64,000 nucleotides of DNA from Monodelphis domestica. Taxonomy: Eukaryota > Chordata > Mammalia > Didelphimorphia > Didelphidae. Of the stretch, positions 32,516 through 43,084 are shown piece by piece (within the stretch, counting starts at the first letter, position 1; the number at the start of each line of letters is the position of its first letter). The notes below the pieces were generated by a model. It was not told the origin of the DNA. It saw only the letters and a list, made by a program, of their open reading frames with translations, and made no database searches. Both the position numbers and the translations under genes were made by a program. The stretch spans positions 10,205,559 to 10,269,558 of the forward strand of contig NC_077232.1 of the NCBI RefSeq assembly GCF_027887165.1. Direction: 5' to 3'.

Positions 32516-32945
32516 AAGCTTTGTCTAAATTAATGTCCTATATTTCAAGTATTGTATTTTATAAAGTTTATTATCTAACAAAACAGAACCACATGATTAA
32601 GTTTTTTCTACCTGCTCAAAAAGCCTGCTCTAGGGAGAGAGATGGACCACCACCCAATTTATATTCTGTCTCTGTCAGCAAAAGTAACAACAGGAAGTGA
32701 GTGGGGTCCAGGGAATAAAAGTTTTGCTGTGAATCATACTTTTTAGGGTAACAGATTCTAGTTATACACCTTGTTCAGGACTTTGTACTTTTGGCAGATG
32801 TTTTGGTACCCTTCTTGGTCGCATGGATCTCACCATAAAGGATATCATCATAAGTCTTGGGAAATTCTCAGGACTGCCTTTTGGACATGCTCAAAGAAGA
32901 GAGTAGATTTCTCCATTGCTGTTATCACTCCACTGCTCGCAGCCT
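32516..32945. other. Unassigned sequence
   Basis: No recognised element; short frames only. Confidence 0.4.
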
Positions 32946-33125
32946 CAGTTTCCTCATTTCTAAAATGAGGACACTAATACCTATATTACTTGACAGGTAA
33001 GTGCAATTATCTCTATTTCACAGTTGAGGAAACTGAGGCAGGCAGAAGGGTAGTGACTTGTCTACAGTCACAGAGTTAGTAAGTGTCTGAAGCCACATTT
33101 GAACTCAGGTCTTACCTCTGCTCAA
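32946..33125. mobile_element. Two MIR-like relics in opposite orientation
   Basis: CTCAGTTTCCTCATTTCTAA (32946 on, plus) is followed by a GTTGAGGAAACTGAGGC...CAGAGTTAGTAAGTGTC stretch (33015-33120, minus). Both are core pieces of ancient SINEs. Confidence 0.6.
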
Positions 33126-33560
33126 TCTGGTGATACTTCAGTTTTCCTCTCTGTTATCCCTAAAGACCTTGAGTTAATCAGTCCAAGTCCTGAAGCAGAT
33201 GTGGAGTTACCAAAAGTCAATATTTCACAAAGCACATTTCCCTATGGGTGAAACAGTCACATTTTAACCTTCTTTGCTCTGAAGTTCAGTGTTAACCTCT
33301 GCTCCATATTGATTAATCTTTATTATATTCCACTGAGAAAACCAACCATATTCTCATTGCAATCCCAGCAGAGTCAGGAAGGCATTTTCCTTTAGGTCCA
33401 AGCACTTTCCTTTCCTTTCCTTGATGTGGCTTAAGATCTCAAAGCTGGTGCCTTCTGGTTAACTGGCAGGTCACATACAGATGGAAGCAAGCCTCTGGGT
33501 TCAGATGGGGCCAACGAGCAGGCCTTTAGAAAATCCGAAGTGAGCACGAAGAAGGATCTT
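33126..33560. other. Unassigned sequence
   Basis: No recognised element or gene. Confidence 0.4.
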
Positions 33561-33571
33561 CTTTGTTTTGT

Positions 33572-33772
33572 TTTTTTTAAACCCTCACCTTCCATCTTGG
33601 AATCAATACTATGTATTGGTTCCAAGGCAGAAGAGTGGTAAGGGCTAAGCAATGGGAGTTAAGTGACTTGCCCAGGGTCACACAGCTAGGAAGTGTCTGA
33701 GGCCAGATTTGAACCCAGGACCTTCCATCTCTAGGCCTGGCTCTCAATCCACTGAGCTACCCAGCTGTCCCT
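33572..33772 (-). mobile_element. tRNA-derived marsupial SINE
   Basis: Reverse-oriented full-length copy. The flanks TCTTCTTTGTTTTG (about 33558) and TCTTCTTTGGTTTT (about 33773) form an imperfect target duplication. Confidence 0.9.
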
Positions 33773-33960
33773 CTTCTTTGGTTTTAAGTGGAATCTTACC
33801 AAGACTTTTGGGAAGTCTTTACTTGAATCTATCTGACATGTGTGGCCTTTGCTGAACCCTTTGGTGGCCTGAGGAGATTTCAGCTCTCCTTGACTGTCAA
33901 TCATTAGCAATCACCTCTTGGTAAACTTCATTGCTGCCAGGCAGTGGGATGGAAATTCTT

Positions 33961-34174
33961 TTTTTTTTTAATTTTTAATTTTACCAATTACATGTAATAA
34001 CAAATTTCCACATAAATTTTCCAAAGTTGTATGATCCAAGTTGTCTCCCTATGTCCTTCCCTCCCCCCTCCCAGAGCTGGCTAGCAATTCCATCTGAGTT
34101 ATATGCGTATTATCATGCAAAACGTATTTCCATATTGTTCATTTTTGTAAGTGAATAATCTTATAAAACCAAAA
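33961..34174 (-). mobile_element. LINE-1 3' end inserted at a reused target site
   Basis: A T-run then a stretch equivalent to the last about 210 bp of a LINE-1 in reverse. It is flanked by two copies of GGGATGGAAATTCTT (33946-33960 and 34175-34189). Confidence 0.85.
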
Positions 34175-34834
34175 GGGATGGAAATTCTTTTTTTAATTTT
34201 TCTGTTTTTCCTGTTTACACACAAAAACAATTTTGGACATTCTTTTTATATTTTTAGTTCCACATTCTCTTCCTCTGTCCTCCTCTCCCCCCATCTGAGA
34301 AGGTAAACAATTTGCTGTTGGTCATGTATGTGCTATCATACAAAACACACTTCTAGATTAGTCACGTTGGGGATGAAGACATATTGGAAAAAATCCGTAA
34401 GTAAAATAAAGTAAAGAATGGTCCCCTCGGATCTGCATTCAAACTCCATCAGTCCTTTCTCTGGAGGTAGATGGCGTTTTCCAGCAGCAGCCCTTTGCGC
34501 TTGTCTTGGATCATTGTGCTCCTGTGAATAATGAAGTAATTCCCAGTTGTTTGTGGTATGTTGTGTGCAATGTTCTCCTGGTTCTGCTCACTCCATTCTG
34601 TATCCGTTCATGTAGGTCTTCCCAGGATTTTCTGGAATCCTCCTGCTCATCATTTCTCATGGCACAATAGTGTCTCATTGCAAGCATATAGACACCCTCG
34701 TTCAGCTCTTCCCCAATGGATGGACACCCCTTCACTTCTTAATTCTTTGCCACCACCAAGACAGCCGCTATAAATATTCTGGCACAGACCAGTCCTTTCC
34801 CCTTTTTTATCTCTCTGTGATACAGACCTAGTAG

Positions 34835-36035
34835 TGTGAACCTTAAAAATTCTCAAACCCTACTTCATAAGGTTAGGATTGTGAACCTTAAAAAATTTCC
34901 CAGAGGGCAGCTGGGTGGCTCAGTGGATGGAGAGCCAGGCCTAGGAATGGGAGGTCCTAGGTTCAAATCTGGCCTCAGACACTACCCAGTTGTGTGACCC
35001 TGGGCAAGTCACTTAACCCCCATTGCCTAGCCCTTACCACTCTTCTGCCTTGGAGCCAATACACAGTATTGACTCCAAGAGAGAAGGTAAGGGTTAAAAA
35101 AAAAATTTCCCAGACCCTACTTCATAAGGTTGGGTTAAGACCATTCCCCATTTGGGCAGTGAAGCTACTTAGATCAGGAATGTGAGACCTCTACTCCACC
35201 CCTACTTAAGTCTGCCCTAGGGAAAGATAAAGTTGTAAACTCTTTTCTGAACAATGAAAAGTACTTAAACCCATACTTATAGTAAGACAAAAAGTTCTTT
35301 AAGCCATGCCTATTTTAGGACTAATACAAAAGGGTGCTAAGTACCTATAAAGGTCAAGCAACTTGTAAATTTACAAGGAACAAAGAGGTGAGAAACTTAC
35401 TCAGAGCTTTCCTGGTGTGAATTACTCAAAAATTTACAGCTTCTTAGGTGTGAACTAAGAATGGTCTGTCCTTTGAAAACCATCTACTGTGATTGGTAGA
35501 TGTAAGAATTTTAGGGGAGGTGACATAGGAGAAAATTCCCTTTAAATAGGAGCTCAGATAATGCTGAAAGAACATTCGGATTCACGTTAAGATTCAGGAT
35601 TGAGCTGGTGGAGGCAGCTGAGATGAAGCTGGCCTGGTGTCACTAGAATCCTTGCTGGAACAGATCTTGTGGTGAGTGATTAAGGACTGACTGATCTTTC
35701 TCTTAAGGCTTAGGCCTGGGTTGGCCAGGGCTGCCGTGGGCCGGCCTATCCTTTTCTCATTATTTCCTTTTTCTCTCTTTCTCTCCTTTTTTTTTAATTC
35801 CACATTTGTATTAATTAAAATCTTTATAAAACCCAGCTGACTTGGGTATATTTTAATAATTGGGAATATTTCCCTGGTGACCACCTTATATATTTGATTT
35901 AAAAACAAGACACTGTAGTGAAAACATATTTTCTGCGGTCACAATTTACTCATCCACTCTTTTATCTACTACAATTTATATCTTCCACTATTTTAATCAC
36001 TACAGTTTATGACCTCAACTATTTTAATTATTACA
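34835..36035 (+). mobile_element. Solo LTR, family A copy 3, with SINE inside
   Basis: 1201 bp, about 991 bp without the SINE and its target repeat. The 4-bp target duplication is GTAG (34831-34834 and 36036-36039). It is opposite in orientation to the other two copies. The first 45 bp are tandemly doubled (TGTGAACCTTAAAAA at 34835 and again at 34880). The last about 90 bp hold degenerate repeats of a CTACAATTTA...ACTATTTTAAT type that the other copies lack. Confidence 0.88.
34904..35099 (+). mobile_element. tRNA-derived marsupial SINE inside the LTR
   Basis: Full-length copy with a perfect 14-bp target duplication AAAAAATTTCCCAG (34890-34903 and 35100-35113). It is therefore younger than the LTR, which is itself younger than the surrounding LINE-1. 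Confidence 0.95.
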
Positions 36036-36181
36036 GTAGTGATATTGCCAAGTCAAAGATCATGCACATTTTCACAGTCTTCTGCGTGGGCATGGCTCCA
36101 AAGTGCTTTCCACAATGGTCGGATCAGTTCACAGCTCTATTTGTGTCCCACTTTTCCCACCTCCTGGAGGTGGAAATTCTT

Positions 36182-36855
36182 GGCCATGACACCATATTCC
36201 CTGACATGTTCCTGGGGATCCCTGCCCCACTGGACTGAAAAGGCAAGTTGGAGAAGGGTTGTTAGTCCTCATAGAGTCAAATGGCTCAACACTGAATGTC
36301 AATGACTCAGACTCACAGAACTGTGTAGACATCAGCCCTATGATGGAAGCATCTTCTCCAAGACCATTGGCACTGACATAGCAGGTTCCAGCATCCACCC
36401 CAGGTGTTGGGAGAGGAAAAGGCTAGTCAGGACACTGAGTTGGGCTGCCTCCTGGCCTCCCTTGGTCAAGGCCATAGGAACAGACTTCCTTGGAGCCGTT
36501 CTCAGCTCTTTCCCCCATGCTCCATTGTATTTCTTTTCTTCTCTTCCTGTAGAATCTGATATGTGATTTCCCCATCACCTGAAGCAGGTTTATCAGCCCA
36601 TTTCATGGATAATGTCACCTGTGGCTATGTTTGGGTTCTTTCTACTCTCACATCGAGGAGGCAGTTGGGATCCCCAAGTTCTGCTTTCTGGAGCCCAGAA
36701 TCTGTTTACCAGACTTCGGGACACTGAAGAGAAGAAAGAAGTCTTCCCTAGAGCTCCCTTACCCCTTGGGGACAGGCAGAAAGGAACTTGGCCAAGTCCA
36801 GGAAGCAATGTGTTGTAGGTAGTGAAAAAAGTCACTTTGGGCTGAGCCTAAATTT
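36182..36855. other. Unassigned low-repeat sequence
   Basis: Several short overlapping frames on both strands (36593-36835 and others) without motifs. Confidence 0.4.
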
Positions 36856-36920
36856 GCTGTCTATGAAGAGGTTGGACTGGATGGCCTGTGGGACTCGTTC
36901 CAACCCTGATCCTGTGTCCT
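36856..36920. mobile_element. CR1/L3-like tail relic
   Basis: GAGGTTGGACTGGATGGCCT...CCAACCCTGATCCTGTG fits the tail shared by CR1/L3 repeats and their SINEs. Confidence 0.5.
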
Positions 36921-37989
36921 ATTAGCACAGAACCAAACTCTGTGAGCCCCAAAGCACCCATCAGTAGCATCCCTAAAACTAGCTACTAGATAGAACTTCT
37001 TCCCAAGCCACCCAGAAACCCGGCACCCACCATCCCGTGGGAGCACACACAGAGCCAGTGGGCAGCATGGCACAAACATGGAGTATGAGAGTCCTGTGTT
37101 AGGAGCAAACATGGTCAAGACAAGTCACATCACAGCTCTGCCTCTGCAGGACTCTCTAGTTTCCTCCCACTCCTCCCTTTTGGTAAAGCATTTCTATTGG
37201 GTTCTCTGGGGCTGCTCCTCTCTGCACCTCAGCTCCCAATTGCCAGGGCTCTTCTCTGCTTCCATATTTCTTTTTGGAAGCTGTTTCTTGCCCTAATCTG
37301 TGTGGTGTTTCCTGATTGGAGCTGGTGTTGCCCTGCTACAATGTGCCATGACTAAGGAGGTGCAGTAGCGGTGAAGAGAAATCTCCTCCCTCACACCCCA
37401 GCTGCCCAGTGGTTGAGGCACCATCCTACACATGCTGCTTTTTGCCTCCACTGTGTCCAAAGATGGCAAGCTTAGTATTTCCAAAACCACCAGGGGGCAG
37501 GACCATCTTTAGCCCACCAATGACAAATCATCCTTCTAGTTCCATCAGGGAAACCCCTTGGTTTTGTAAAAGGGGAATAGAAAAGAAACTCATCTTTGGA
37601 CTTCCTAGAACACTTTTATATCTTGTTTCCTTTAACTACCCCTTACTTTCTATGGTTACATCACCTGAGATGGGGGGAGGGAGACAAGGAAGAAGAGGAA
37701 GCAGCTCACTACTCCCCACTCTGACTCCCACCATATTGAAACTGAGTATGAGAAACCTATCAAAGGGAGGGGGGCAAAAAACCCACCTACCTAGAAATTA
37801 CCTAACGAGACGATGTTTGGAAACCACCAAGAATCATTCCTGGTACACAGTAGACGTGGACAATTGTCTGTTCCCTTCAACGTGGAAAGTCTGCTACCCA
37901 TCTGATTCCCCTTTAAAGCTAAAGTGAACTCCCCTGCCTTCTTTCTCATCCCTGATTGACTCCAGATTGGGCTACGAGGTGGAAGTCTA
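36921..37989. other. Unassigned low-repeat sequence with a 172-codon frame
   Basis: The plus-strand frame 37409-37927 (172 codons) is the longest in the window that is not explained by a repeat or a simple-sequence tract. Its protein has no domain, signal peptide or membrane segment that I recognise, and composition does not favour coding. I treat it as unproven. Confidence 0.35.
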
Positions 37990-37993
37990 GAAT

Positions 37994-38687
37994 TATTAAG
38001 GTAAAATTTAGGTTTGTTGACTGAATATATTACTTTAGTGGTCGCCAGGGATTTAAATTCAATCCCAATAAGTTTGGGATTTTTATGGTGATTTAATTAC
38101 AATAGTAGGAAGAAATTAAGAAGAGAGAGAGGAAAGGGTATAAGATTTCTCCGGCCTAACCTAAGCCAAGGGAAGTTCAGAGGCCTCAGCCACGAGGCCT
38201 CCTCAGAAGATTAAATCTAGCTCGACTTCCAGTCATGAGGTCTACTCCAAGATGAGGGGCTTTAGGAGGTCAAGGAAAGGGGGAATCAGCCTAACCACTC
38301 ACCCAGATCGCTCAAGGAAGATGCCTCATCTAACCACGCTACAAAGCTTCTCCCAGTAACCTTGCCACCAAGCCACAAATGCCAAACCTCCGCCAGGAGC
38401 TCCCAACATTGAACTACGAAAGCCCAACGTTTCCAAGTGAGAGAAGAGAGGAAGTGACACGAAATAAATAGACCATTCTTTACATCACTTCCTGCGTCTC
38501 ACATGTACCAATAGTAGCTTAAACTTGACTTAGGACAGCTCAGGGAGGTCTGTCAGTTGTTTCTAATTTGTCACTTGCTAGCACATATTGGTCATAGGCC
38601 ATCTTCCTCACAGTTAATCCTTAAGTAGGGGTGTAGACATTCCTGTTTTGTTAGACTAAGCAGGGTGGAGTCAATCTAAAATTCACA
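37994..38687 (-). mobile_element. Solo LTR, same family as 6728-7788
   Basis: 694 bp with the 4-bp target duplication GAAT (37990-37993 and 38688-38691). The left terminus reads TATTAAGG where the other copy has TGTTAAGG. On the minus strand it starts TGTGAATTTTAGATTGAC. It keeps the GCCAGGGATTTAAATTCAAT block and the following purine-rich stretch. Confidence 0.85.
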
Positions 38688-38719
38688 GAATCAAGGATTG
38701 TCACTTAATTTAGCTTTGT

Positions 38720-39505
38720 GTGACTTCCTTTTATTTACCCCGTCCTGGCATCCAGTTCGACATTCTATAGCATATTTGAGAAGTCATCACGTAACCTCTG
38801 CCCAAAGTCCTCCAAGGACAGGGGAGAAGCCCACCACCCCGTAAGGCTGCCCACATTAGTGACAAGCTTTTCCTGACACTGAGCCCAAGTTTGCCTCTAA
38901 GTAACTTCCACAATTCTGGGTTCTGTCCTCTGACCCAAAGCAGTGCAAGGCCAATCCTTCATCCACAAAACTCCCCTTTGGATGTTTGCACACAGCTCCC
39001 CCATCACTCCTGGGGGAGCTTCATTTCTTCAGCCTAAACATTGCCAATGATTTCAGCTGACATTCAGTTGATGCCGTAAACTCAAGGCCCTTCAAAATCC
39101 TGCAAGCTCTATTTTAGACTTCCCCCAGTTTACTGATGTTTCTTTAAACCAGCATTGCCAATACTGACACACAGTACAACAGTGGGGTTCTGGGCTATGG
39201 GCAGGACTATCAACTTCTTCCTGCAAGCTATAAACCTTTCACTGTGGCTTAAAATCATCTTCATTTTTGGCAGCCACATCCCAATGCTGACTCATAGAGA
39301 GCTTTTGGTCCACTAAAACCTTCAGATCTTTTTTGGCCGACTATTATCTGTCCATGCCTTCCCTATCTTCTACTTGGGAAATAGATTTCTTTATGCCAAA
39401 ATGCAGGAACTGAAATCTTTCTGCTTCTCCATCACTAGGTTACCATGCTCATTTGCTTCTCCATAGCATATGCTGAATTGTTTTCAGAGATGAACCTCTC
39501 CATTT
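38720..39505 (-). mobile_element. CR1/L3-like LINE relic
   Basis: Order and wording fit the reverse of a CR1-type 3' part: AAGCTTTTCCTGACACTGAG, then CTTCAGCCTAAACATTGCC, CTCAAGGCCCTTCAAAATCC, and CAATGCTGACTCATAGAGAG...TTTTGGTCCACTAAAACC. It is old, with no open frame. Confidence 0.65.
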
Positions 39506-39509
39506 CTTA

Positions 39510-40002
39510 CCCAGGACCATATTGTTTTGATGGCTTTGTAGTATAGTTTGAGATCTGGTATCACTCATCTCCCTTCCTTCCCAGGATTTATTTCACCGAT
39601 TCTTTTGCTATTCTCGGCCTTTTATTCCTCCAGATGAATTTTGTTATGAATTTCTCCTAGCTTTATGAAGTAATTCGTTGATCATTTGATTGGTAAACCC
39701 TGAATAAGTAAGATAATTAAATCGATATTATTATCACGTTGCTTTGACTTATCCGTGAACAATTAATAATTTCCAAAATATTTTGATCCACAATGACCCA
39801 CGTAAAACCCAGCGGAATTGTGTGTTGGCTACGGGAAGGGGAGGGAAATAACATGAATCATGGAACTATGGGAAAATATTCTAAATTAATTCATTAAATA
39901 AAAACTTCCCCCCCCAAATAAAGAAATAATAGAAAACAAAAACTATTTTGATCCATCTTTGTTTGAAGAGCAATTTAGTTGTGTTTATATAGAGTGGCTT
40001 CC
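39510..40002 (-). mobile_element. LINE-1 ORF2 fragment, split by a short LINE-1 tail
   Basis: Antisense ORF2 sequence (CCAGATGAATTTTGTTATGA, then TTATCCGTGAACAATTAATA) runs to 39774 and continues at 39956-40002 (TTGTGTTTATATAG). The break is caused by the insertion at 39791-39939. Confidence 0.75.
39791..39939 (+). mobile_element. Very short LINE-1 3' end insertion
   Basis: Only the last about 115 bp of LINE-1 plus a tail (GTAAAACCCAGCGGAATTGT...). It is flanked by AAAATATTTTGATCCA (39775-39790) and AAACTATTTTGATCCA (39940-39955), a 16-bp target duplication with one mismatch. Confidence 0.88.
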
Positions 40003-40690
40003 CATTGCATCTAGGAACAAATACAAAATTCTCTGTTTCGCCTTTAAAATCCTTCATAATCTACTCCTTTCTACTTTTCCAGTATCTCCCACAACATCCT
40101 CTCATCTGTGATCCTGGCCATGTGGCTACTCCATGAACAAGACAGTCCATCTCTCTGTCTCAGGCATTTTCTGTTCCCTGTGCCTGGATTGTTTCTCTTC
40201 CTCTGCTCTAACTACTGACCTCCCTGGCTTCCTTTAAGACCCAACTAAAATTCTGTCTTTTTTTTAACCCCTTACCTTCTGTCTTAGAATCAATATTGTG
40301 TATTGGTTTTGAGGCAGAAGAGTGGTAAGGGGTAGGCAATAGGGGTTAAGTGACTTGCCCAGGGTCACCCAGCTAGGAAATGTCTGAGGTCAAATTTGAA
40401 CTCAGGACCTCCCATCTCTGGGCCTGGCTCTCAATCCACTGAGCCACCCAGCTGCCCCCTAAAATCCTGCCTTCTTGAGGAAGTCTTTCCCAACCTTTTG
40501 ATTCCGATACCTTCCCTCCATTACTTCCTATTTGCCCTGTATATGGTTTGTTTGTACATATTTGCTTACGTGATGTCTCCCATTAGATCATGAGCTTCTT
40601 AAGGGCAGAGACTGTCTTCTGCCTCTTTTTACATCATCAGTACTTAGCACAGTGCCTGGCACACAGTAGGCATTTTCTAAATGCTGACTG
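40003..40690 (+). mobile_element. L2 relic: ORF2 end and 3' end, with SINE inside
   Basis: It carries CCCACAACATCCTCTCATCT and similar late-ORF2 strings, then a TTAAGGGCAGAGACTG...CAGTGCCTGGCACACAGTAG stretch and the ...AAATGCTGACTGATTGAT terminus of L2-type repeats. The SINE at 40260-40458 interrupts it. Confidence 0.7.
40260..40458 (-). mobile_element. tRNA-derived marsupial SINE in the L2 relic
   Basis: Reverse-oriented copy with flanks CTAAAATTCTGTCTT (40245-40259) and CTAAAATCCTGCCTT (40459-40473), a 15-bp target duplication with two mismatches. Confidence 0.92.
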
Positions 40691-41555
40691 ATTGATACCA
40701 CACCCAGCCAACCAAAGCCAGGCAAATTATCTTCAGAATGAGTTTAGCTTTTCCTCTTGGAGAATCAAAGCCTGCTGTTACAGATAATTAGCTTTAGGTT
40801 CTGCTAATTGGACACATTCCCAAGATCCTCTCTGGGTTAACTGCAAATGAATCTGAGCAGAGCAAAAGACAGGATCTCTGACCCTCTGACTTTATTGTGT
40901 CTCTCTTCGACAAAACCTGGGTACTTTGGTGCTGTATCTTGGCCAGCAAAAACTTTCCTACATAGCAAGCATTCATTAAGCGCCTGCTGTATGCTACGTA
41001 CCAAAGATACAAAAGCAGGAATAAAGCAGCTTCTCTCTCCCAACCTCCCAAACGCTCCAGCTCCCACTCAATTGCTGTCTGTGCCTCACACCTTCTTCCT
41101 TCTCTTGTCTCTCGCTCATTCCCTTCTCCCTGTCTCTTTTGCTTTGTCTGGGTCCCTCCTCTTCTCTTCTCTTCCCTCCATCCCTTTTTCCCAGATCCAC
41201 GCCTCCCTCTGTTTCTCTCACTTCCTTCAATATTGCCTCCCTCTGCCTTTCTTTGCCCAGCACCTACCTCCTGGAGCTGTTATAGGAATCAAATGAAAGC
41301 TTGGCACAATGCCCGACACAAAACAGTCTTTTAATAAATGTTTACTCCTTGCAGGGCCAAAGTGTCTCTTCTTTGTCTTCTCTCCCCAAGACCCTTGACC
41401 CTTCAAGGAGCTGAGTCATAGCCTAAAGCCTTCTGGATCCCTTCCTTTATCTTGACTGCAGGTCCATGACCTGACTGGTAAGATACAGGGCTGGGAGCCT
41501 CTGGCTCAGGTCAGGGGAACATCTCCTGGCTCAGCATCTTCCTGGCCCCCCAGAA
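40691..41555. other. Unassigned, with short L2/MIR-like pieces
   Basis: Pieces at 40965-41035 (GCATTCATTAAGCGCCTGCT) and 41285-41345 (AAAGCTTGGCACAATGCC...TTAATAAATGTTTACT) look like ancient repeat ends. A C/T-rich stretch at 41090-41260 produces long frames on both strands (40847-41296 plus, 40994-41263 minus) without domain support. Confidence 0.45.
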
Positions 41556-41710
41556 CCTGGACCTAAATTCCAATCCTGACTCTGGTACTAGAACTTGTAT
41601 GTCAAGTCTGTGCCCCTCCCTAGACCTCATTGTCCATCCTGTAAAATGGGAGGCTTTGAGAAGACAGCCTCTATCATCCATATCAGTTCCAAGTCCAACG
41701 ATAGGAGCCT
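41556..41710 (+). mobile_element. Ancient SINE relic
   Basis: TTCCAATCCTGACTCTGGTA, then ACCTCATTGTCCATCCTGTAAAATGGGAGG, reads as a MIR-like core. It is diverged. Confidence 0.55.
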
Positions 41711-41737
41711 ACACCTGAAAGAAAAGAGGCAAAGTTT

Positions 41738-41941
41738 GGGTTTTTTTAACCTCTTACCTTCCATCTTAGAATCAACACTAAGCATTGGTTCTAAGACAGA
41801 AGAGTGGTAAAGGCTAGGCAATGGGGGTTAAGTGACTTGTCCAGGGTCATTCAGTTAGGAAGTGTCTGAGGCCAGATTTGAACCTAGGACCTCCCATCTC
41901 TAGGCCTGGCTCTCAAACCACTAAGCTACCCAGCTGCCCCC
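41738..41941 (-). mobile_element. tRNA-derived marsupial SINE
   Basis: Reverse-oriented full-length copy with a perfect 14-bp target duplication AAGAGGCAAAGTTT (41724-41737 and 41942-41955). Confidence 0.95.
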
Positions 41942-41955
41942 AAGAGGCAAAGTTT

Positions 41956-42558
41956 TAAATATCATAGTAGTTCCAGCCAAACCCCAAAGCCCCACCTCTA
42001 GGGTTTATTTCAAATCTCCAGGGTCTTCTTCAGTTGTCTGTTCCTCCCCACAGGCTTTCCTTCCTGAATTCAGTGGGATCTTTCTACTGAAGCATCCAAC
42101 AACCAAAATACATTGTTTTAAATTCCTGATTTAATTTCATTTGCCGTATCTTATTCTGCAGCATGCACGGTCATACTCAAGTGTCTCTGCAGGATTTCTG
42201 CCAGATTGTGAGGTGAAAAGATGCTGGCGATCAGGCATAAGAATTTACACAATCTGGCTTGCCGTGTAGCATGGTTTCCATGGAAACCCCTATTTTGAGT
42301 TCCAAGTAAGGAATGTAAATGAGTGTTTGGAACTTCACCAGTGTGAGGTTTGGGGTTCTTGAGCATCACGAAATCTCCTTAATTCAATCCCATGGAAGAG
42401 GAAGAGAGGGAGGGAAGGGCAACCAGGCCTGATGGATATCATGAATTTATTCCTAGGGAATTCTTAATGGTTTGGGCAGAACTGCCAATCAAGAGCTGTG
42501 ACGTCAGAAGAATCAGGAGCAGCTTTGAACCTCGGAATATGCTGCATGATTTATGCCC
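41956..42558. other. Unassigned low-repeat sequence
   Basis: No recognised element. The 42151-42369 (minus) and 42392-42583 (plus) frames are short and unsupported. Confidence 0.4.
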
Positions 42559-42570
42559 TAAAATCAACCT

Positions 42571-43072
42571 CTTTTTTAGTTGAATTTTATTTTTTTAGAT
42601 ATTTTATTTTACCAATTAAATGTTATCATTTTCCACATAGATTTTCTGATCCAAATTGTCTCGCCCTTCCCAGAGACGGTAATTAGTTCCATCTGGGCTA
42701 TACATGTATTATCAGGCAAAACCTATTTCCATATGGTTCATTATTGTAAGAGAATACTCATAGCAAGCCAAAACCCCACAATAAAGCCATCAATGAACTA
42801 ATGTGAAAGATAACATGGCTCCATCTGCATTCCGACCCCGACAGTTATTTCTCTGGAGGTAGACAGCATTCTTTCTCTGCTGTAAGTCCTTCAGAATGGT
42901 CCCGGATCATTGCACTGCTGAAAGTAGCTAAGTCTATCACACTGGATCATTCCACAGTATTGCTGTTCCTGTGCACCATGTTCTTCTGGTTCTGCTTATT
43001 TCACTCTGCATCAGTTCACAGAGGTCTTTCTAGCTCCCTCTGAGATCATCCTGTTCCTCATTCCTTATCACG
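42571..43072 (-). mobile_element. LINE-1 3' end
   Basis: A 5'-truncated reverse LINE-1 tail of about 500 bp with the target duplication TAAAATCAACCT (42559-42570 and 43073-43084). It includes the TTCTCTGGAGGTAGACAGC part of the 3' region. Confidence 0.88.
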
Positions 43073-43084
43073 TAAAATCAACCT

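Larger units (their letters stand above)
34190..36165 (-). mobile_element. LINE-1 3' part, split by a solo LTR
   Basis: A minus-strand LINE-1 tail: 3' untranslated sequence, the ORF2p C-terminus (frames 34511-34735 and 34650-34856, overlapping because of a frameshift), then upstream ORF2 at 36036-36165. It is flanked by GGGATGGAAATTCTT (34175-34189) and GGAGGTGGAAATTCTT (36166-36181). The LTR at 34835-36035 sits inside it. Confidence 0.85.

Noticed and set aside
33431..33652. Frames such as 33431-33652, 41627-41821, 47964-48146 and 52331-52516
   Set aside because: Each is mostly translation of a SINE copy or its antisense.
40847..41296. 149-codon plus-strand frame and 89-codon minus-strand frame
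   Set aside because: They rest on a C/T-rich stretch and ancient repeat ends; no motif supports a gene.
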